64,000 nucleotides of DNA from JAJFKB01 sp965230515 (GCA_965230515.1 OZ246007.1:3038001-3102000), one strand, 5' to 3'. Counted from the first letter of the stretch, positions 52,438-61,417 are shown. A program made the numbers and translations. Notes: generated by a model not told the origin, from the sequence alone.

Positions 52438-53556
52438 ATGCCAACCAATGCACGTGCTGCCATCTGTCGTGGAAGTGAACAGCCATTTGCTATCGAAGAT
52501 GTGGTTATCGATGACCTGCAGCCCAATGAGTTGCGGGTTCGTATTGTCGCCAGCGGTATCTGTCATACCGATCTCGCGGTGCGCGATGGACATTTGCCAG
52601 TTCCGCTGCCTGGCGTGCTGGGTCATGAAGGCGCTGGAATTGTCGAAGAGGTCGGTTGTGATGTGACCGTAGCGAAGCCCGGTGATCGGGTGGTGATGAG
52701 TTTTAACAGTTGCGGGGAGTGTCCCAGCTGTTCCTCTCACTCGCCTACCTACTGTTACGAGTTCTTTCCGTTTAACTGGGCCGGTGCCAGACCCGACGGT
52801 TCTCCTACCATGTATAAGGATGACGATCCCGTAAATGCCAGTTTCTTTGGTCAATCCAGTTTTGCCACCCAGGCGATTGCGAACGAGCGAAACGTCGTGA
52901 GAGTCCCCGATAGCGCAGCGGAGATTCCGCTGGAGCGTATTGCTCCAATGGGTTGCGGGCTAATGACGGGTGCCGGTGCGATCCTTCGCAGCATGCAAGT
53001 ACGAGCCAATATGCCGATTGCGGTGTTTGGCGCAGGTACGGTTGGTATGGCCGCGATTATGGCTGCAAAGATTGCCGGTGCTGATCCGATTATCGCGGTG
53101 GATATTAATGATGAGCGGCTTGAGCTTGCCAGGGAGCTGGGCGCTACGCATGCCTTTAACGGTAAGGACGATGCGATCGCTAAAATTCGCGAGCTTTGCC
53201 CGACCGGTTTGGGCTATGCATTCGATACCACCGGATTTAAGTCGATCATCCAGGACGCGTTTGGATTACTGGCATTCCAGGGAATGCTGGGGATCGTCGG
53301 TGCCTGCGGGCCAGAGGAGACTATGGAATTCAACGAGCTGGAATTCATGTCACAAGGGCGCACCGTGAAGGGAATCCTGGGAGGCGACAGCGACCTGGTG
53401 AACTTTATTCCCGAGCTGATTGGTTATCATCTCGAGGGACGGTTTCCATACGACAAGCTGATTGGTTACTTTGATTTTGACAACATCAATGAAGCAATTG
53501 AAGCCACCGAAAAGGGAACGGTCGTCAAGCCTGTACTGCGAATCAGTCAGGAGTGA
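52438..53556 (+). CDS. Zinc-dependent aryl/benzyl-alcohol dehydrogenase
   Basis: Class III-like zinc alcohol dehydrogenase of 372 aa. The catalytic zinc is bound by Cys42 and His63 (SGICHTD and GHEGAG), the structural zinc by Cys92, Cys95, Cys98 and Cys106 (CGECPSCSSHSPTYC). The NAD-binding motif is FGAGTVGMAAIMAAKIAGADPIIAVDI, with Asp at the end of the second strand pointing to NAD. It resembles benzyl-alcohol dehydrogenases (XylB type). The ATG at 52438 follows AGGAGG; a longer upstream frame is not needed. It probably oxidises the benzylic alcohol produced by the flavoprotein (inference). Confidence 0.92.
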   Translation: MPTNARAAICRGSEQPFAIEDVVIDDLQPNELRVRIVASGICHTDLAVRDGHLPVPLPGVLGHEGAGIVEEVGCDVTVAKPGDRVVMSFNSCGECPSCSSHSPTYCYEFFPFNWAGARPDGSPTMYKDDDPVNASFFGQSSFATQAIANERNVVRVPDSAAEIPLERIAPMGCGLMTGAGAILRSMQVRANMPIAVFGAGTVGMAAIMAAKIAGADPIIAVDINDERLELARELGATHAFNGKDDAIAKIRELCPTGLGYAFDTTGFKSIIQDAFGLLAFQGMLGIVGACGPEETMEFNELEFMSQGRTVKGILGGDSDLVNFIPELIGYHLEGRFPYDKLIGYFDFDNINEAIEATEKGTVVKPVLRISQE

Positions 53557-53604
53557 TAGCGACTCTATTTCGGTGACGCATTAAACCGCAGGTCCAGCGG
53601 GTAG

Positions 53605-53646
53605 CGCCGCAGTACACGCGATGGTGAATGATTGTGTACGGCGGCG
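53605..53646. other. Long hairpin between the dehydrogenase and membrane-protein genes
   Basis: CGCCGC-A-GTACAC (53605-53617) pairs with GTGTAC-G-GCGGCG (53634-53646), 12 pairs with one mismatch. It starts 49 bases after the dehydrogenase stop and has no U-tract, so it may be an attenuator or mRNA-end-protecting fold. Confidence 0.4.
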
Positions 53647-53727
53647 AGCGGACGACCATGTCTACCGGCTTTACCACTGACCGCGTGTTTTCAGGCGCCG
53701 AAGCATTTGATCAATTGAGGGGGGTTA

Positions 53728-54825
53728 ATGGTGAATATTATAATAACAGGTGTGTTGGGTATTCTTCTGGTATTGGCGCTTTCTGCGGTATTGGTGGCCG
53801 GCTTTACCAGTGCGGCTGATACTGATTTTTTTCTGAACTGGGTGGGCACCTTTTTTCTGTGTGGAACCCCCTTTCAAATCATGCTGGCAGTGGTTTGGGA
53901 GCACAAGGTGCCTGCCTCAGTCGGTAACCTGGCCCAGCCGCTGAAAGGTCTGGTGTTAACCGGTATGTTTGTGCTGGCAGGCGCTGTGGTCATGGCAATT
54001 CTGCTATATACGGTAGGGCAGGGTCAAATGACACCCATATTGATTCATTATGCCATTCAATCGGTGGGTTTAAGTCTGCTGGTGATTATCGTTTTTGGTT
54101 GTTGGCCGGTTAACAAGCTCACGGATAATCGGGTGCTGTTGGGTCTTGGTACCTTGGTTTACTGCTATATCCTGAATTTCATACTATTCAAACTTTTCTA
54201 TGACTACAGCTTTTTCGCTGGCGCGCCATTTTACAGCGAGGCGCTGAATCCCGGAGGAATGTTTAACGGCATTACGGCACTGACCTTCGCTGTCACCGCA
54301 GTTGCGCTGGTGATGGTGTTGATTATGTTTGAGATGTGGCCGGTACCGAAATTGATTCTGGATGGCGGTCAGCCGCAGTTTGGTTTGGTTGGCACCGCCT
54401 GGGTACTGATGTTTTCAGCGCTGGTGTATTACGTTTTTGTATTTGTGATTGGTATGGAGCCCATGGATTTTATGGTACAGGGGCCAGTTTGTATCATTTT
54501 TGGCGCATTTCTTGTCGATAATATGATGCAATTTCAACTGTTTGCCAATTTGCAGCAACCGTTGCGTGGTTGTGCCAAATCAGTCATCTGTCTCATTGGC
54601 GCGCTGGTGATGTACCGTCTTTACGAGTGGGCGCTGCCATTGTTTGTTGGCAGTACCTTACCTGCCGGGCCCGCATCAGGGTATGCTAAAGAGGCCTGGA
54701 TCGGAACGGCAATGCTCGGCATTACCTTCCCTGTCATTAATATAGTATCGGGTGCATTTGAGTTTTGGCCAATACAAAGGGCAAGTAAAGACGAATCCGC
54801 CGTGGCCTCCACAGAGGGCATCTAA
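53728..54825 (+). CDS. Unknown multi-pass membrane protein with repeated WP motifs
   Basis: Integral membrane protein of 365 aa with about ten hydrophobic helices and no recognised family. Three copies of a helix-end motif are spaced through it: GCWPVNKLTDN, EMWPVPKLILDG and EFWPIQRASKD. Two further matched segments are NLAQPLKGLVL and NLQQPLRGCAK, so the protein appears to contain internal repeats, as many transporters do. GAGGGGGG precedes the ATG. It sits between an aryl-alcohol dehydrogenase and an aldehyde dehydrogenase in the phenol catabolic cluster, so uptake or export of an aromatic substrate is a reasonable but unproven guess. Confidence 0.85.
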   Translation: MVNIIITGVLGILLVLALSAVLVAGFTSAADTDFFLNWVGTFFLCGTPFQIMLAVVWEHKVPASVGNLAQPLKGLVLTGMFVLAGAVVMAILLYTVGQGQMTPILIHYAIQSVGLSLLVIIVFGCWPVNKLTDNRVLLGLGTLVYCYILNFILFKLFYDYSFFAGAPFYSEALNPGGMFNGITALTFAVTAVALVMVLIMFEMWPVPKLILDGGQPQFGLVGTAWVLMFSALVYYVFVFVIGMEPMDFMVQGPVCIIFGAFLVDNMMQFQLFANLQQPLRGCAKSVICLIGALVMYRLYEWALPLFVGSTLPAGPASGYAKEAWIGTAMLGITFPVINIVSGAFEFWPIQRASKDESAVASTEGI

Positions 54826-54896
54826 ATATATTCGTAACATTCACTGTAGCCGTTTGGCGTGGGTGAAAAGTTAGAAAAAGCAACGCGAGGTAAAAA

Positions 54897-56339
54897 ATGA
54901 ACGAATATCAATTGTTTATCAATGGCGAATACAGACCTGCAGAATCGGGAAAGAAGGCCGACAGCCTGAACCCGGCAACCGGGGAGGTTTATGCGACGGT
55001 TCATCAGGCCGATGTGGCTGATGCCCAAAAAGCGCTGGATGCTGCCGAGGCAGGATTCAAGGTGTGGAGCCAGATGCCTGCGGCGGCGCGTGAAGCGGTG
55101 ATGATGAAGGCCGCTGATGTAATGGCATCCAGACAGCAGGAGATGATGGATGTGCTGATCGATGAGGCAGGTTGTACGCTGCTGAAAGCGGGCTTTGAGG
55201 CCAGCCACACGCCTGATTTTGTAAGGGCGATGGCGGGAGAGGCAAGGCGTATCATCGGCGAGACATTTGAGTCTAATCTGCCGGGTGTATTTTCCTACTC
55301 CATCCGCCAGCCACTGGGTATCGTGCTGGCGATCTCGCCCTTTAACTTTCCGTTATTGCTGGCAATTCGAAAGATTGGTTGGGCGCTGGCAGCAGGTAAT
55401 GCCGTGATTCTGAAGCCATCTGAGGTGACCCCGGTGGTGGGCCTTAAAATTGCAGAAATATTTGCAGAAGCCGGGTTGCCACCCGGCGTATTGAATGTGA
55501 TTCCAGCCACCGGCGGTGATCTGGGGGATACCCTGATAGCTGACAAGCGTGTCAAGCTGGTGACCTTTACCGGATCGAGCAGGGTGGGTGCACTTATTGC
55601 GGCAGAAGCGGCAAAGAACCATACGCGCTTTGGTCTGGAGTTGGGTGGAAAGAATCCTCTTATTATTCTGGATGATGCAGATCTGGAATATGCGGTGAAT
55701 ACGGCGGCGTTCAGTAACTACTTTCATCAGGGTCAGATCTGTATGACCGGATCGAGAGTGATTGTCGAGCAGGGTATATACGATCAGTTCTGTGAAAAAT
55801 TTGCGGCCAAAGTGGCGACGCTGAAAGTGGGTAATCCTCGGGATCCTGGTGTGATTATCGGCCCGCTGATTCGCCCAACGCAGCCGCAGTTTATCAAAGA
55901 GCAGCTTGATCGGGCGGTTAACGAAGGAGCCAGGGTGTTAACCGGTGGTACCTATGTGGACAGTTTCTTCCATCCGACGGTGGTGGCTGATGTGACGCAG
56001 CAGATGAGTATTTTTAGAACGGAGTGTTTTGGCCCGGTAGCTTCGGTGATTAAAGCCAATGATTATGAAGATGCGTTACGTCTGGCGAATGACAGCGAGT
56101 ATGGACTCAGCTCAGCGGTCATTACCAATGATCTGCAGAAAGCAATGGCAATCTCAAGAGGTATTGAGTCGGGGATGTGCCATATTAATGGCCCGACTGT
56201 ACGTGATGAGGCAGTGGTTCCTTTTGGCGGCATGAAGAGTTCGGGGATGGGCCGCGAGGGTGGTCGCTACGCGATGGAAGAGGTTACAGAAGTTAAGTGG
56301 GTGACCATTCAGCAGGGCCAACAGCAGTATCCTTTCTAG
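54897..56339 (+). CDS. NAD(P)-dependent aromatic aldehyde dehydrogenase
   Basis: Aldehyde dehydrogenase of 480 aa. The catalytic Cys282 lies in FHQGQICMTGSR and the general base Glu248 in GLELGGKNP. The coenzyme-binding region has ISPFNFPLLLAIRKIGWALAAGNAVILKPSE and FTGSSRVG. It resembles benzaldehyde, salicylaldehyde and vanillin dehydrogenases. In context it would oxidise an aromatic aldehyde formed by the alcohol dehydrogenase upstream. It is the last rightward gene before a palindromic terminator. Confidence 0.93.
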   Translation: MNEYQLFINGEYRPAESGKKADSLNPATGEVYATVHQADVADAQKALDAAEAGFKVWSQMPAAAREAVMMKAADVMASRQQEMMDVLIDEAGCTLLKAGFEASHTPDFVRAMAGEARRIIGETFESNLPGVFSYSIRQPLGIVLAISPFNFPLLLAIRKIGWALAAGNAVILKPSEVTPVVGLKIAEIFAEAGLPPGVLNVIPATGGDLGDTLIADKRVKLVTFTGSSRVGALIAAEAAKNHTRFGLELGGKNPLIILDDADLEYAVNTAAFSNYFHQGQICMTGSRVIVEQGIYDQFCEKFAAKVATLKVGNPRDPGVIIGPLIRPTQPQFIKEQLDRAVNEGARVLTGGTYVDSFFHPTVVADVTQQMSIFRTECFGPVASVIKANDYEDALRLANDSEYGLSSAVITNDLQKAMAISRGIESGMCHINGPTVRDEAVVPFGGMKSSGMGREGGRYAMEEVTEVKWVTIQQGQQQYPF

Positions 56340-56356
56340 GCTGTTTGTCTCGGTAG

Positions 56357-56376
56357 GGTCCGGCTTAAGCCGGACC
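56357..56376. terminator. Perfect 20-bp palindromic terminator
   Basis: Arms GGTCCGGCTT and AAGCCGGACC form a perfect palindrome in the 45-base gap between the convergent aldehyde dehydrogenase and SDR genes. It can fold on both strands; followed by CTTTAC on the plus side. Confidence 0.6.
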
Positions 56377-56384
56377 GGAACCCT

Positions 56385-57164
56385 TTACTGTGCGGTATAA
56401 CCCCCATCCACGACAAATTCCCCTCCAGTGGCAAAGCTCGATTCATCTGATGCCAGGAACAATACCATCGCTGCAATCTCTTCGGGCAGACCAATTCGGC
56501 CGATTGGGTGCATGGCGCTAAATGCGGCTTCAGCGTCCTCTACACTCATTCCGGTCGCTTTGCTGGCCATCTCCATGCCGGATTCGGTTTTGATCAGGCC
56601 TGGATGTACGCTATTGATGCGGATGTTGTACCTCTGCTGGCCACAGTGGATCGCGGCGGCTTTGCTGAACAGTTTGACCCCGGCTTTGGCGGCGGAGTAG
56701 GCCACCAGATTTGGAGAGCCAACCAGCCCCCCGACTGACGACATATTGATAATCGAACCGCCACCGCTTGCTTTCATGGTTTTAACTGCAAGCTGGGTGC
56801 CGATAAAGGTACTGTCGAGATTCAGCGAGATGATGTTGCGCCAATCTTCCAGCGAGAGTGTTTCCAGATCGTTATAGGTGCCGCCGCCAGCGTTGTTGAC
56901 CAGTACGTCGAGGCGTCCAAATTGCGTCAGCAAAGCGTCAAAAACAGTCTGCCACTCCTCCTCAAGGGTGACGTTATGAGACAGGAAGATTGCCTCCGCC
57001 CCTGCCTGTTGCAACTCGGTCGCCAGTAATTCTCCCCTGTCGCGATCAATATCGGTAAGCACCATGCGTCCGCCTTCAGAAGCCAGTAAACGTGCTGTTG
57101 CTGCTCCCAGGCCGTTTGCCGCGCCGGTTATTAAACACACTTTTCCATCGATACGTCCCATCAT
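56385..57164 (-). CDS. Short-chain dehydrogenase/reductase
   Basis: Classical SDR of 259 aa. The cofactor motif is TGAANGLG (14-21), Asp38 at the end of the second strand indicates NAD(H), NNAG lies at 90-93 and the catalytic Ser142/143, Tyr156 and Lys160 are in IINMSSVGG and AYSAAK. GAGGAG precedes the ATG. The gene lies nine bases after the acyl-CoA synthetase gene and is last in the leftward, TetR-controlled operon. It could oxidise a 1-arylethanol to the ketone, or a beta-hydroxyacyl compound (inference from context). Confidence 0.92.
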   Translation of the reverse strand: MMGRIDGKVCLITGAANGLGAATARLLASEGGRMVLTDIDRDRGELLATELQQAGAEAIFLSHNVTLEEEWQTVFDALLTQFGRLDVLVNNAGGGTYNDLETLSLEDWRNIISLNLDSTFIGTQLAVKTMKASGGGSIINMSSVGGLVGSPNLVAYSAAKAGVKLFSKAAAIHCGQQRYNIRINSVHPGLIKTESGMEMASKATGMSVEDAEAAFSAMHPIGRIGLPEEIAAMVLFLASDESSFATGGEFVVDGGYTAQ

Positions 57165-57173
57165 GGTTTCTCC

Positions 57174-59561
57174 TCAGTAGCGGTTAACTATGTTTTCCGC
57201 CCTCAGGCGGCCCTCAATATATTTTGTCAATGCCTGCACGGCCTGGTCGCAGGAGCGAAAAACGGCAATCCCTTGGTCCTTGAGTTTCTTAACGAGGGGT
57301 GTATAGAGTTCGCCTCCGTCTATAACACCCAGAATTGGTTTGCTTTGTGAAGCGACCAGTTGTGGAAGCTGCTCGGCAATGCTCTGCGGGCTGTGGATAT
57401 CGAACCCCGGTTTTGAACTGCTGTTCAGGGTTCGCATCATCGGCGACATGGGATCCAGACCGACCACCACGGCATCGACACCGCTGTCCTCACAGAGCGC
57501 TGCAGTACATTGGATATGAGCCTCGTCATCGGCGCCCGGATTAATATCGAAGGGGTTGCGAACCTCCATCAGAGTATCGAGATTTTTAGCGGCCAGGATC
57601 TGCCGCAAACGCTCTCTGGTGGCGGGTTCCGGCGCCGCCATCTGCAGCGAGAAACCATCGTTATGGATGCTGTCCGCCATCCCCACCGCTTCGAATCCGG
57701 CGCCACTGATCGCGCCGAGCCGGTTGCCGCCGATCTGCTTATTGTGCAGCACGCCTGCCAGGTAAAAAAGGTCGTTAAACTCGCTGAGACTGTTCGCGAC
57801 AATCGCTCCGGCCTGGCGAATGATCGATTCACAGATACTGTAGTCGCCGGCGATAGAGGCGGTATGACCCATCGTGGCATCCCGGCCGGCATCCGATTGG
57901 CCGGCCTTGTAAAAGATCACCTCTTTACCTTTACAGACAGCGTGGTGAACGGACCTGGCGAAGCTCAGTCCGTCCAGATCGTTAAAGCCCTCCACATAAA
58001 AACCGATCACATCGATCTCCGGATGTTCGGAAAAATAGGCGAGCATATCACCGTGGGTGATATCGTTCTGATTGCCCAGCGCAGCCAGGTACTGGGGGTC
58101 GAACCATGGGTTCCTGCTCATGCGGGTGACCATAAAGGCGCCGCTCTGACTGACCAGAGCGGCGTTGCGCTGCTGTTTCTTGGGAATGTGGGGGAGTTTT
58201 TCCTTGGGAATAAACCAGGAGTCGTATTGCCCGGCGCGCGATACCACGCCGAGGCAGTTGCCACCCAGGAATATTGGGCCGCCACCTGTTTTGGCGTGAG
58301 AGGCATTAATTCTATCTTTCATTGCAGTCGTTCGTTCGCGGCTGGCTTCGGTTTCGCCTAGTCCTCCTGGAATCAGCATTACCGATTCGGCAGAATCTGT
58401 TTTAATCAGGTCATCAACCAGTTCAAATACCGCTTCAGCGGTGACGGCGACAATTAGCAGATCGAGCTTGTATTCCAGTTTGGCGAGACTCTCTGCACAC
58501 CTAATACCATCTATCTCTGCGGTACCCGGACGAATAATGGTGATTTTTGATTTATCATAACCACTGGCTACCAGATTGTTTAAAATGATGCGACCAAAGT
58601 TCATTTTCTCGGCGGATACACCAATGATGCCGATAGCAGAGGGATGGAACAGATTGTCGAGTTTTTTAATAGGTCTGGGAAGCGGTAACGCCTTTGGCAT
58701 ATCAAAGCGACACATACCGTCAAGTGGCATCATGCCTTTATCTGAAATGGCAAAGGGGTTTATTTCCAGTTCCTCAATCGTATAGGGCGCGCTCGAATTG
58801 GTTACGGAATAGTAGTTGCCGAGTTCGATGAACACGCTAAAACATCTTGCCAGCTGCTCATCCGAGATGGTGCGTTCCCGGCCTCGGGTATGGCCAGCGA
58901 GGACCTTGTAAGCCAAAGTTGACTGAAACTGCTTAAAGAAAGCTCTACCATCTGTTATGTCGGTGGATGCAGAAACTACTGCCAAGCCTTTTCGGAACCC
59001 GTCTGCAAAAAGCTCTGTATCTGTGCCGCCCAACCCTGCGCTGATGGTCATTCCAAACTCGCGGGTGTTGCGTAGCCCAATCAAAATTTCGCTACCAAAG
59101 GCTTTCGATTCGACCGGGATAAACTGCACCACCAGCACACCGAGAATATCACTTTCTATTGCTCGAAGAAGCTGTTCTCCCTTCAGTTCTTGATAAGCAT
59201 CTGGTCGTTCATGATCACAATCTTCTTCGAGGTAGCGCTGGAACAACGTTGGCACAGAGTTAAGCATTTCCCAAGTAGCAGCTTTTATGCTTTCGGGTTT
59301 ATTGGCGACTATCTTAACGCCACCCGCTTCTGTTTTGTGAATGATGGTTGGAGAGACAATTTTTAAAACCACCTTGTCCCCGGTAAATTGATCCAGTGGC
59401 TGGTCCGCTAAGCTGCTGGAAGAAGGAATAAAGTGCGTCTTTGGTGCTGTGACAACACCGGTGGCGTCAAGTAGCCTGTAGACTTCGTGCTCAAAAAGCG
59501 CTTGACGATTAGAGATAGCACTCTGAGCAAGCAATTCTGTAATGGTTGTAAAATCAATCAT
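57174..59561 (-). CDS. ADP-forming acyl-CoA synthetase with ATP-grasp domain first
   Basis: Acyl-CoA synthetase (acetyl-CoA synthetase ADP-forming/Pat family fold) of 795 aa. An ATP-grasp domain (about 10-275, VYRLLDATGVVTAPKTHF, VVLKIVSPTIIHKTEAGGVKI, EELEINPFAI) is followed by a CoA-binding domain (about 305-400, IGIIGVSAEKMNFGRIILNNL) and the succinyl-CoA-ligase-like domain (about 420-790). GHTASIAGD is the likely loop with the phosphorylated His. The usual alpha-beta order is thus reversed. It probably converts an aromatic or fatty acid to its CoA thioester; the specific acid is unknown. It lies 61 bases after the hydrolase gene and nine before the SDR gene. Confidence 0.9.
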   Translation of the reverse strand: MIDFTTITELLAQSAISNRQALFEHEVYRLLDATGVVTAPKTHFIPSSSSLADQPLDQFTGDKVVLKIVSPTIIHKTEAGGVKIVANKPESIKAATWEMLNSVPTLFQRYLEEDCDHERPDAYQELKGEQLLRAIESDILGVLVVQFIPVESKAFGSEILIGLRNTREFGMTISAGLGGTDTELFADGFRKGLAVVSASTDITDGRAFFKQFQSTLAYKVLAGHTRGRERTISDEQLARCFSVFIELGNYYSVTNSSAPYTIEELEINPFAISDKGMMPLDGMCRFDMPKALPLPRPIKKLDNLFHPSAIGIIGVSAEKMNFGRIILNNLVASGYDKSKITIIRPGTAEIDGIRCAESLAKLEYKLDLLIVAVTAEAVFELVDDLIKTDSAESVMLIPGGLGETEASRERTTAMKDRINASHAKTGGGPIFLGGNCLGVVSRAGQYDSWFIPKEKLPHIPKKQQRNAALVSQSGAFMVTRMSRNPWFDPQYLAALGNQNDITHGDMLAYFSEHPEIDVIGFYVEGFNDLDGLSFARSVHHAVCKGKEVIFYKAGQSDAGRDATMGHTASIAGDYSICESIIRQAGAIVANSLSEFNDLFYLAGVLHNKQIGGNRLGAISGAGFEAVGMADSIHNDGFSLQMAAPEPATRERLRQILAAKNLDTLMEVRNPFDINPGADDEAHIQCTAALCEDSGVDAVVVGLDPMSPMMRTLNSSSKPGFDIHSPQSIAEQLPQLVASQSKPILGVIDGGELYTPLVKKLKDQGIAVFRSCDQAVQALTKYIEGRLRAENIVNRY

Positions 59562-59622
59562 TTAGAGATACCCGGATATTGATTTCTGCATGGATGAGAC
59601 GCCGTGCTAGAAAATTCGATTG

Positions 59623-60459
59623 TTAACTTCTGAGAAAATCGCTGATTTTGGATTTCTCCTGATCGGAATCCAGCAGCGTGACGTGGCCACCCTGGCGGGG
59701 GAATAAAGTGCATTCTGGACCGCGCTCTTGCATCTGTTCCGATTGCTCTCGGGATACTATTGACTCCCGACCTCTGATTAACAAAGTCTTAGCTGTGACT
59801 CGGTCGTAGTAATTCCACAAATCAAAATCCTCCGGATGGTCACTAAATTGATTGGCAATAGCCGGATCATAATGAAAGGAAAAGGAACCATCTTCGTTGC
59901 GGCGAACCCAGCGTTGTGCCAGCTGGCGCCACTGTTGTTCATTAAGAGTCAGCCCCATACTCGACAGGAAATTGCAAACATGGTTTTCAAAAGCAATAAA
60001 ATTATCGAATTTCGCCGGTTTGCTGAGCTTTTTCTTTACCGCTAGGCGAAACTTGTCCGGTAATGAAGGGCCGACATCGTTAAGAACCAAATGGGTAATA
60101 GGGATTTGCTGCATTTGTGCCGCCAAAATCATTCCCAAACTGCCTCCTTTGGATGACCCAATCCAGCGTACACCAGATGTTTCCAGTTGGCTTATCAGGT
60201 CCTGTGCAATCGCGGCAGAAAAACCAAGACTGGGATCGTGAAAACCGTCCTGAATCCAGTCAGATAATCCACAGCCGATTGCGTCCGGGCATATGACGTG
60301 ATAGTCCTTCGCCAAATACTCCGCCAATTGCTCGTGATCGTGACAGGTTCCGGTTACTCCGTGCCAGATAATAACTGTTTCCTTATGTGATTCACCCCAC
60401 TCAATAAAGTGAATTTTTCGGTTCTGGCAGGTTAAAAACCGGGACCGGGATTGATTCAT
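59623..60459 (-). CDS. Alpha/beta hydrolase
   Basis: Hydrolase of 278 aa of the alpha/beta fold. The nucleophile Ser103 lies in GSSKGG, the oxyanion-hole region is WHGVTGTCHDH, the acid lies near DLWNYYDRVTAKTLLIRGRES and the catalytic His in RQGGHVTLLD near the C-terminus. The start at 60459 follows CAGGAGC; an upstream ATG adds nine residues. First gene of the leftward operon (hydrolase, acyl-CoA synthetase, SDR) controlled from the divergent region. The substrate may be a beta-diketone, ester or thioester of the carboxylation product made by the rightward operon (inference). Confidence 0.9.
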   Translation of the reverse strand: MNQSRSRFLTCQNRKIHFIEWGESHKETVIIWHGVTGTCHDHEQLAEYLAKDYHVICPDAIGCGLSDWIQDGFHDPSLGFSAAIAQDLISQLETSGVRWIGSSKGGSLGMILAAQMQQIPITHLVLNDVGPSLPDKFRLAVKKKLSKPAKFDNFIAFENHVCNFLSSMGLTLNEQQWRQLAQRWVRRNEDGSFSFHYDPAIANQFSDHPEDFDLWNYYDRVTAKTLLIRGRESIVSREQSEQMQERGPECTLFPRQGGHVTLLDSDQEKSKISDFLRS

Positions 60460-60497
60460 AATTGCTCCTGATACATAGATAAACAATTCAACTAAAC

Positions 60498-60513
60498 TAG
60501 AACGAGTGTTCTA
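60498..60513. promoter_or_regulatory. TetR-type operator 1 (leftward side)
   Basis: TAGAAC-GAGT-GTTCTA is a perfect inverted repeat that sits just downstream of the leftward -10 box. Its arms match those of operators 2 and 3. Confidence 0.6.
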
Positions 60514-60526
60514 TTGAATTTTAGGG

Positions 60527-60555
60527 ATGTTACCACTGAAATTGTTGTTTCTCAA
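60527..60555 (-). promoter_or_regulatory. Candidate leftward sigma70 promoter
   Basis: On the minus strand TTGAGA (60555-60550) and TAACAT (60532-60527) are 17 bases apart. The -10 is weak, but operator 1 lies where a repressor would block initiation. Confidence 0.4.
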
Positions 60556-60608
60556 CAAATATGCCGAGGAAAATTATTAACCTATTGGTATATAAGAACA
60601 AAAAACAT

Positions 60609-60624
60609 TAGATCGATCGTTCTA
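60609..60624. promoter_or_regulatory. TetR-type operator 2
   Basis: TAGATCGATCGTTCTA is an inverted repeat with one mismatched pair, located directly upstream of the rightward -35 box. It is the exact reverse complement of operator 3, 55 bases away. Confidence 0.6.
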
Positions 60625-60632
60625 CTTTTTTG

Positions 60633-60661
60633 TTGACAGGGGTGTTTGGTTGATGTCTAAT
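60633..60661 (+). promoter_or_regulatory. Rightward sigma70 promoter of the TetR/carboxylase operon
   Basis: TTGACA (60633-60638) and TCTAAT (60656-60661), 17 bases apart; one mismatch in the -10. It is bracketed by operators 2 and 3. Confidence 0.65.
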
Positions 60662-60663
60662 AA

Positions 60664-60679
60664 TAGAACGATCGATCTA
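60664..60679. promoter_or_regulatory. TetR-type operator 3
   Basis: TAGAACGATCGATCTA covers the expected transcription start of the rightward promoter and is the exact reverse complement of operator 2. A further perfect palindrome CGAACGTTCG lies at 60688-60697. Confidence 0.6.
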
Positions 60680-60772
60680 GAGTGAAACGAACGTTCGAAA
60701 TTTTTACCCTGCAGCACTGATAGGGCGTAGAATTAGTGACTCTAATCAAAGCAAGCAGAGTATAGGAAGAAT

Positions 60773-61369
60773 ATGGCTGAGAATAACAATCGAAGAGATG
60801 AGGTGCTGGAAACCGCTATCGATCTTTTTTCAGAAAGGGGTTATGCGGGTACTTCGATCAGAGATATTGCAAAAGCGATTAATCGTAGTGTATCGAACGT
60901 TTACCACTATTTTGAAAACAAGGAAGACTTGTGGTTGGCAATTTTGGAGTATTCCGTTAAAGGGCTGCCGGATAAATTAAGGGGGATTGCCCACGGCGAG
61001 GGAGAACCCTTAGAGCGGTTTAAGCGATTGTTGAGAGCTCATCTGGAGTCATCGGTAATGCATCGTCGTGAATCTAAAATTTTCTTTATCGATGAAGAAA
61101 GATTGTCGCCAAAGGGGAAAGAGATAAACCGGCGTATCCAAAAGGAAATACTGGATATTTATGTTGAGCAGCTGCGGATAATGCAGTCGCACGGGTTGGT
61201 TCACACGAAGCACATCAAAGTGCTGGCCTTTAATATGCTCGGCACCATTAACTGGTATCTACGTTGGTATCATGCCCGCGGCGGTTTGAGCGAAGAGGAG
61301 GTTCATGAGGAAATTATTCAATTTGTACTTTTTGGTATGTGCGGGTCTAGCAGCGGCAATGACAGCTGA
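60773..61369 (+). CDS. TetR/AcrR-family regulator of the divergent operons
   Basis: Repressor of 198 aa. The helix-turn-helix (about 10-58) has VLETAIDLFSERGYAGTSIRD, IAKAINRSVSNVYHYFENKEDL. The C-terminal ligand domain (about 75-190) is of the TetR_C type found in regulators of fatty-acid and aromatic catabolism. Its gene is downstream of three matching 16-bp operators and a sigma70 promoter, so autoregulation and control of both operons is very likely. The inducer may be an aromatic ketone or CoA ester (inference). The next gene starts 48 bases on. Confidence 0.93.
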   Translation: MAENNNRRDEVLETAIDLFSERGYAGTSIRDIAKAINRSVSNVYHYFENKEDLWLAILEYSVKGLPDKLRGIAHGEGEPLERFKRLLRAHLESSVMHRRESKIFFIDEERLSPKGKEINRRIQKEILDIYVEQLRIMQSHGLVHTKHIKVLAFNMLGTINWYLRWYHARGGLSEEEVHEEIIQFVLFGMCGSSSGNDS

Positions 61370-61417
61370 TGTCGACTCGAGAGTTGGGCGTAAAGCTGTT
61401 TTGATGAGGGAGATTTG

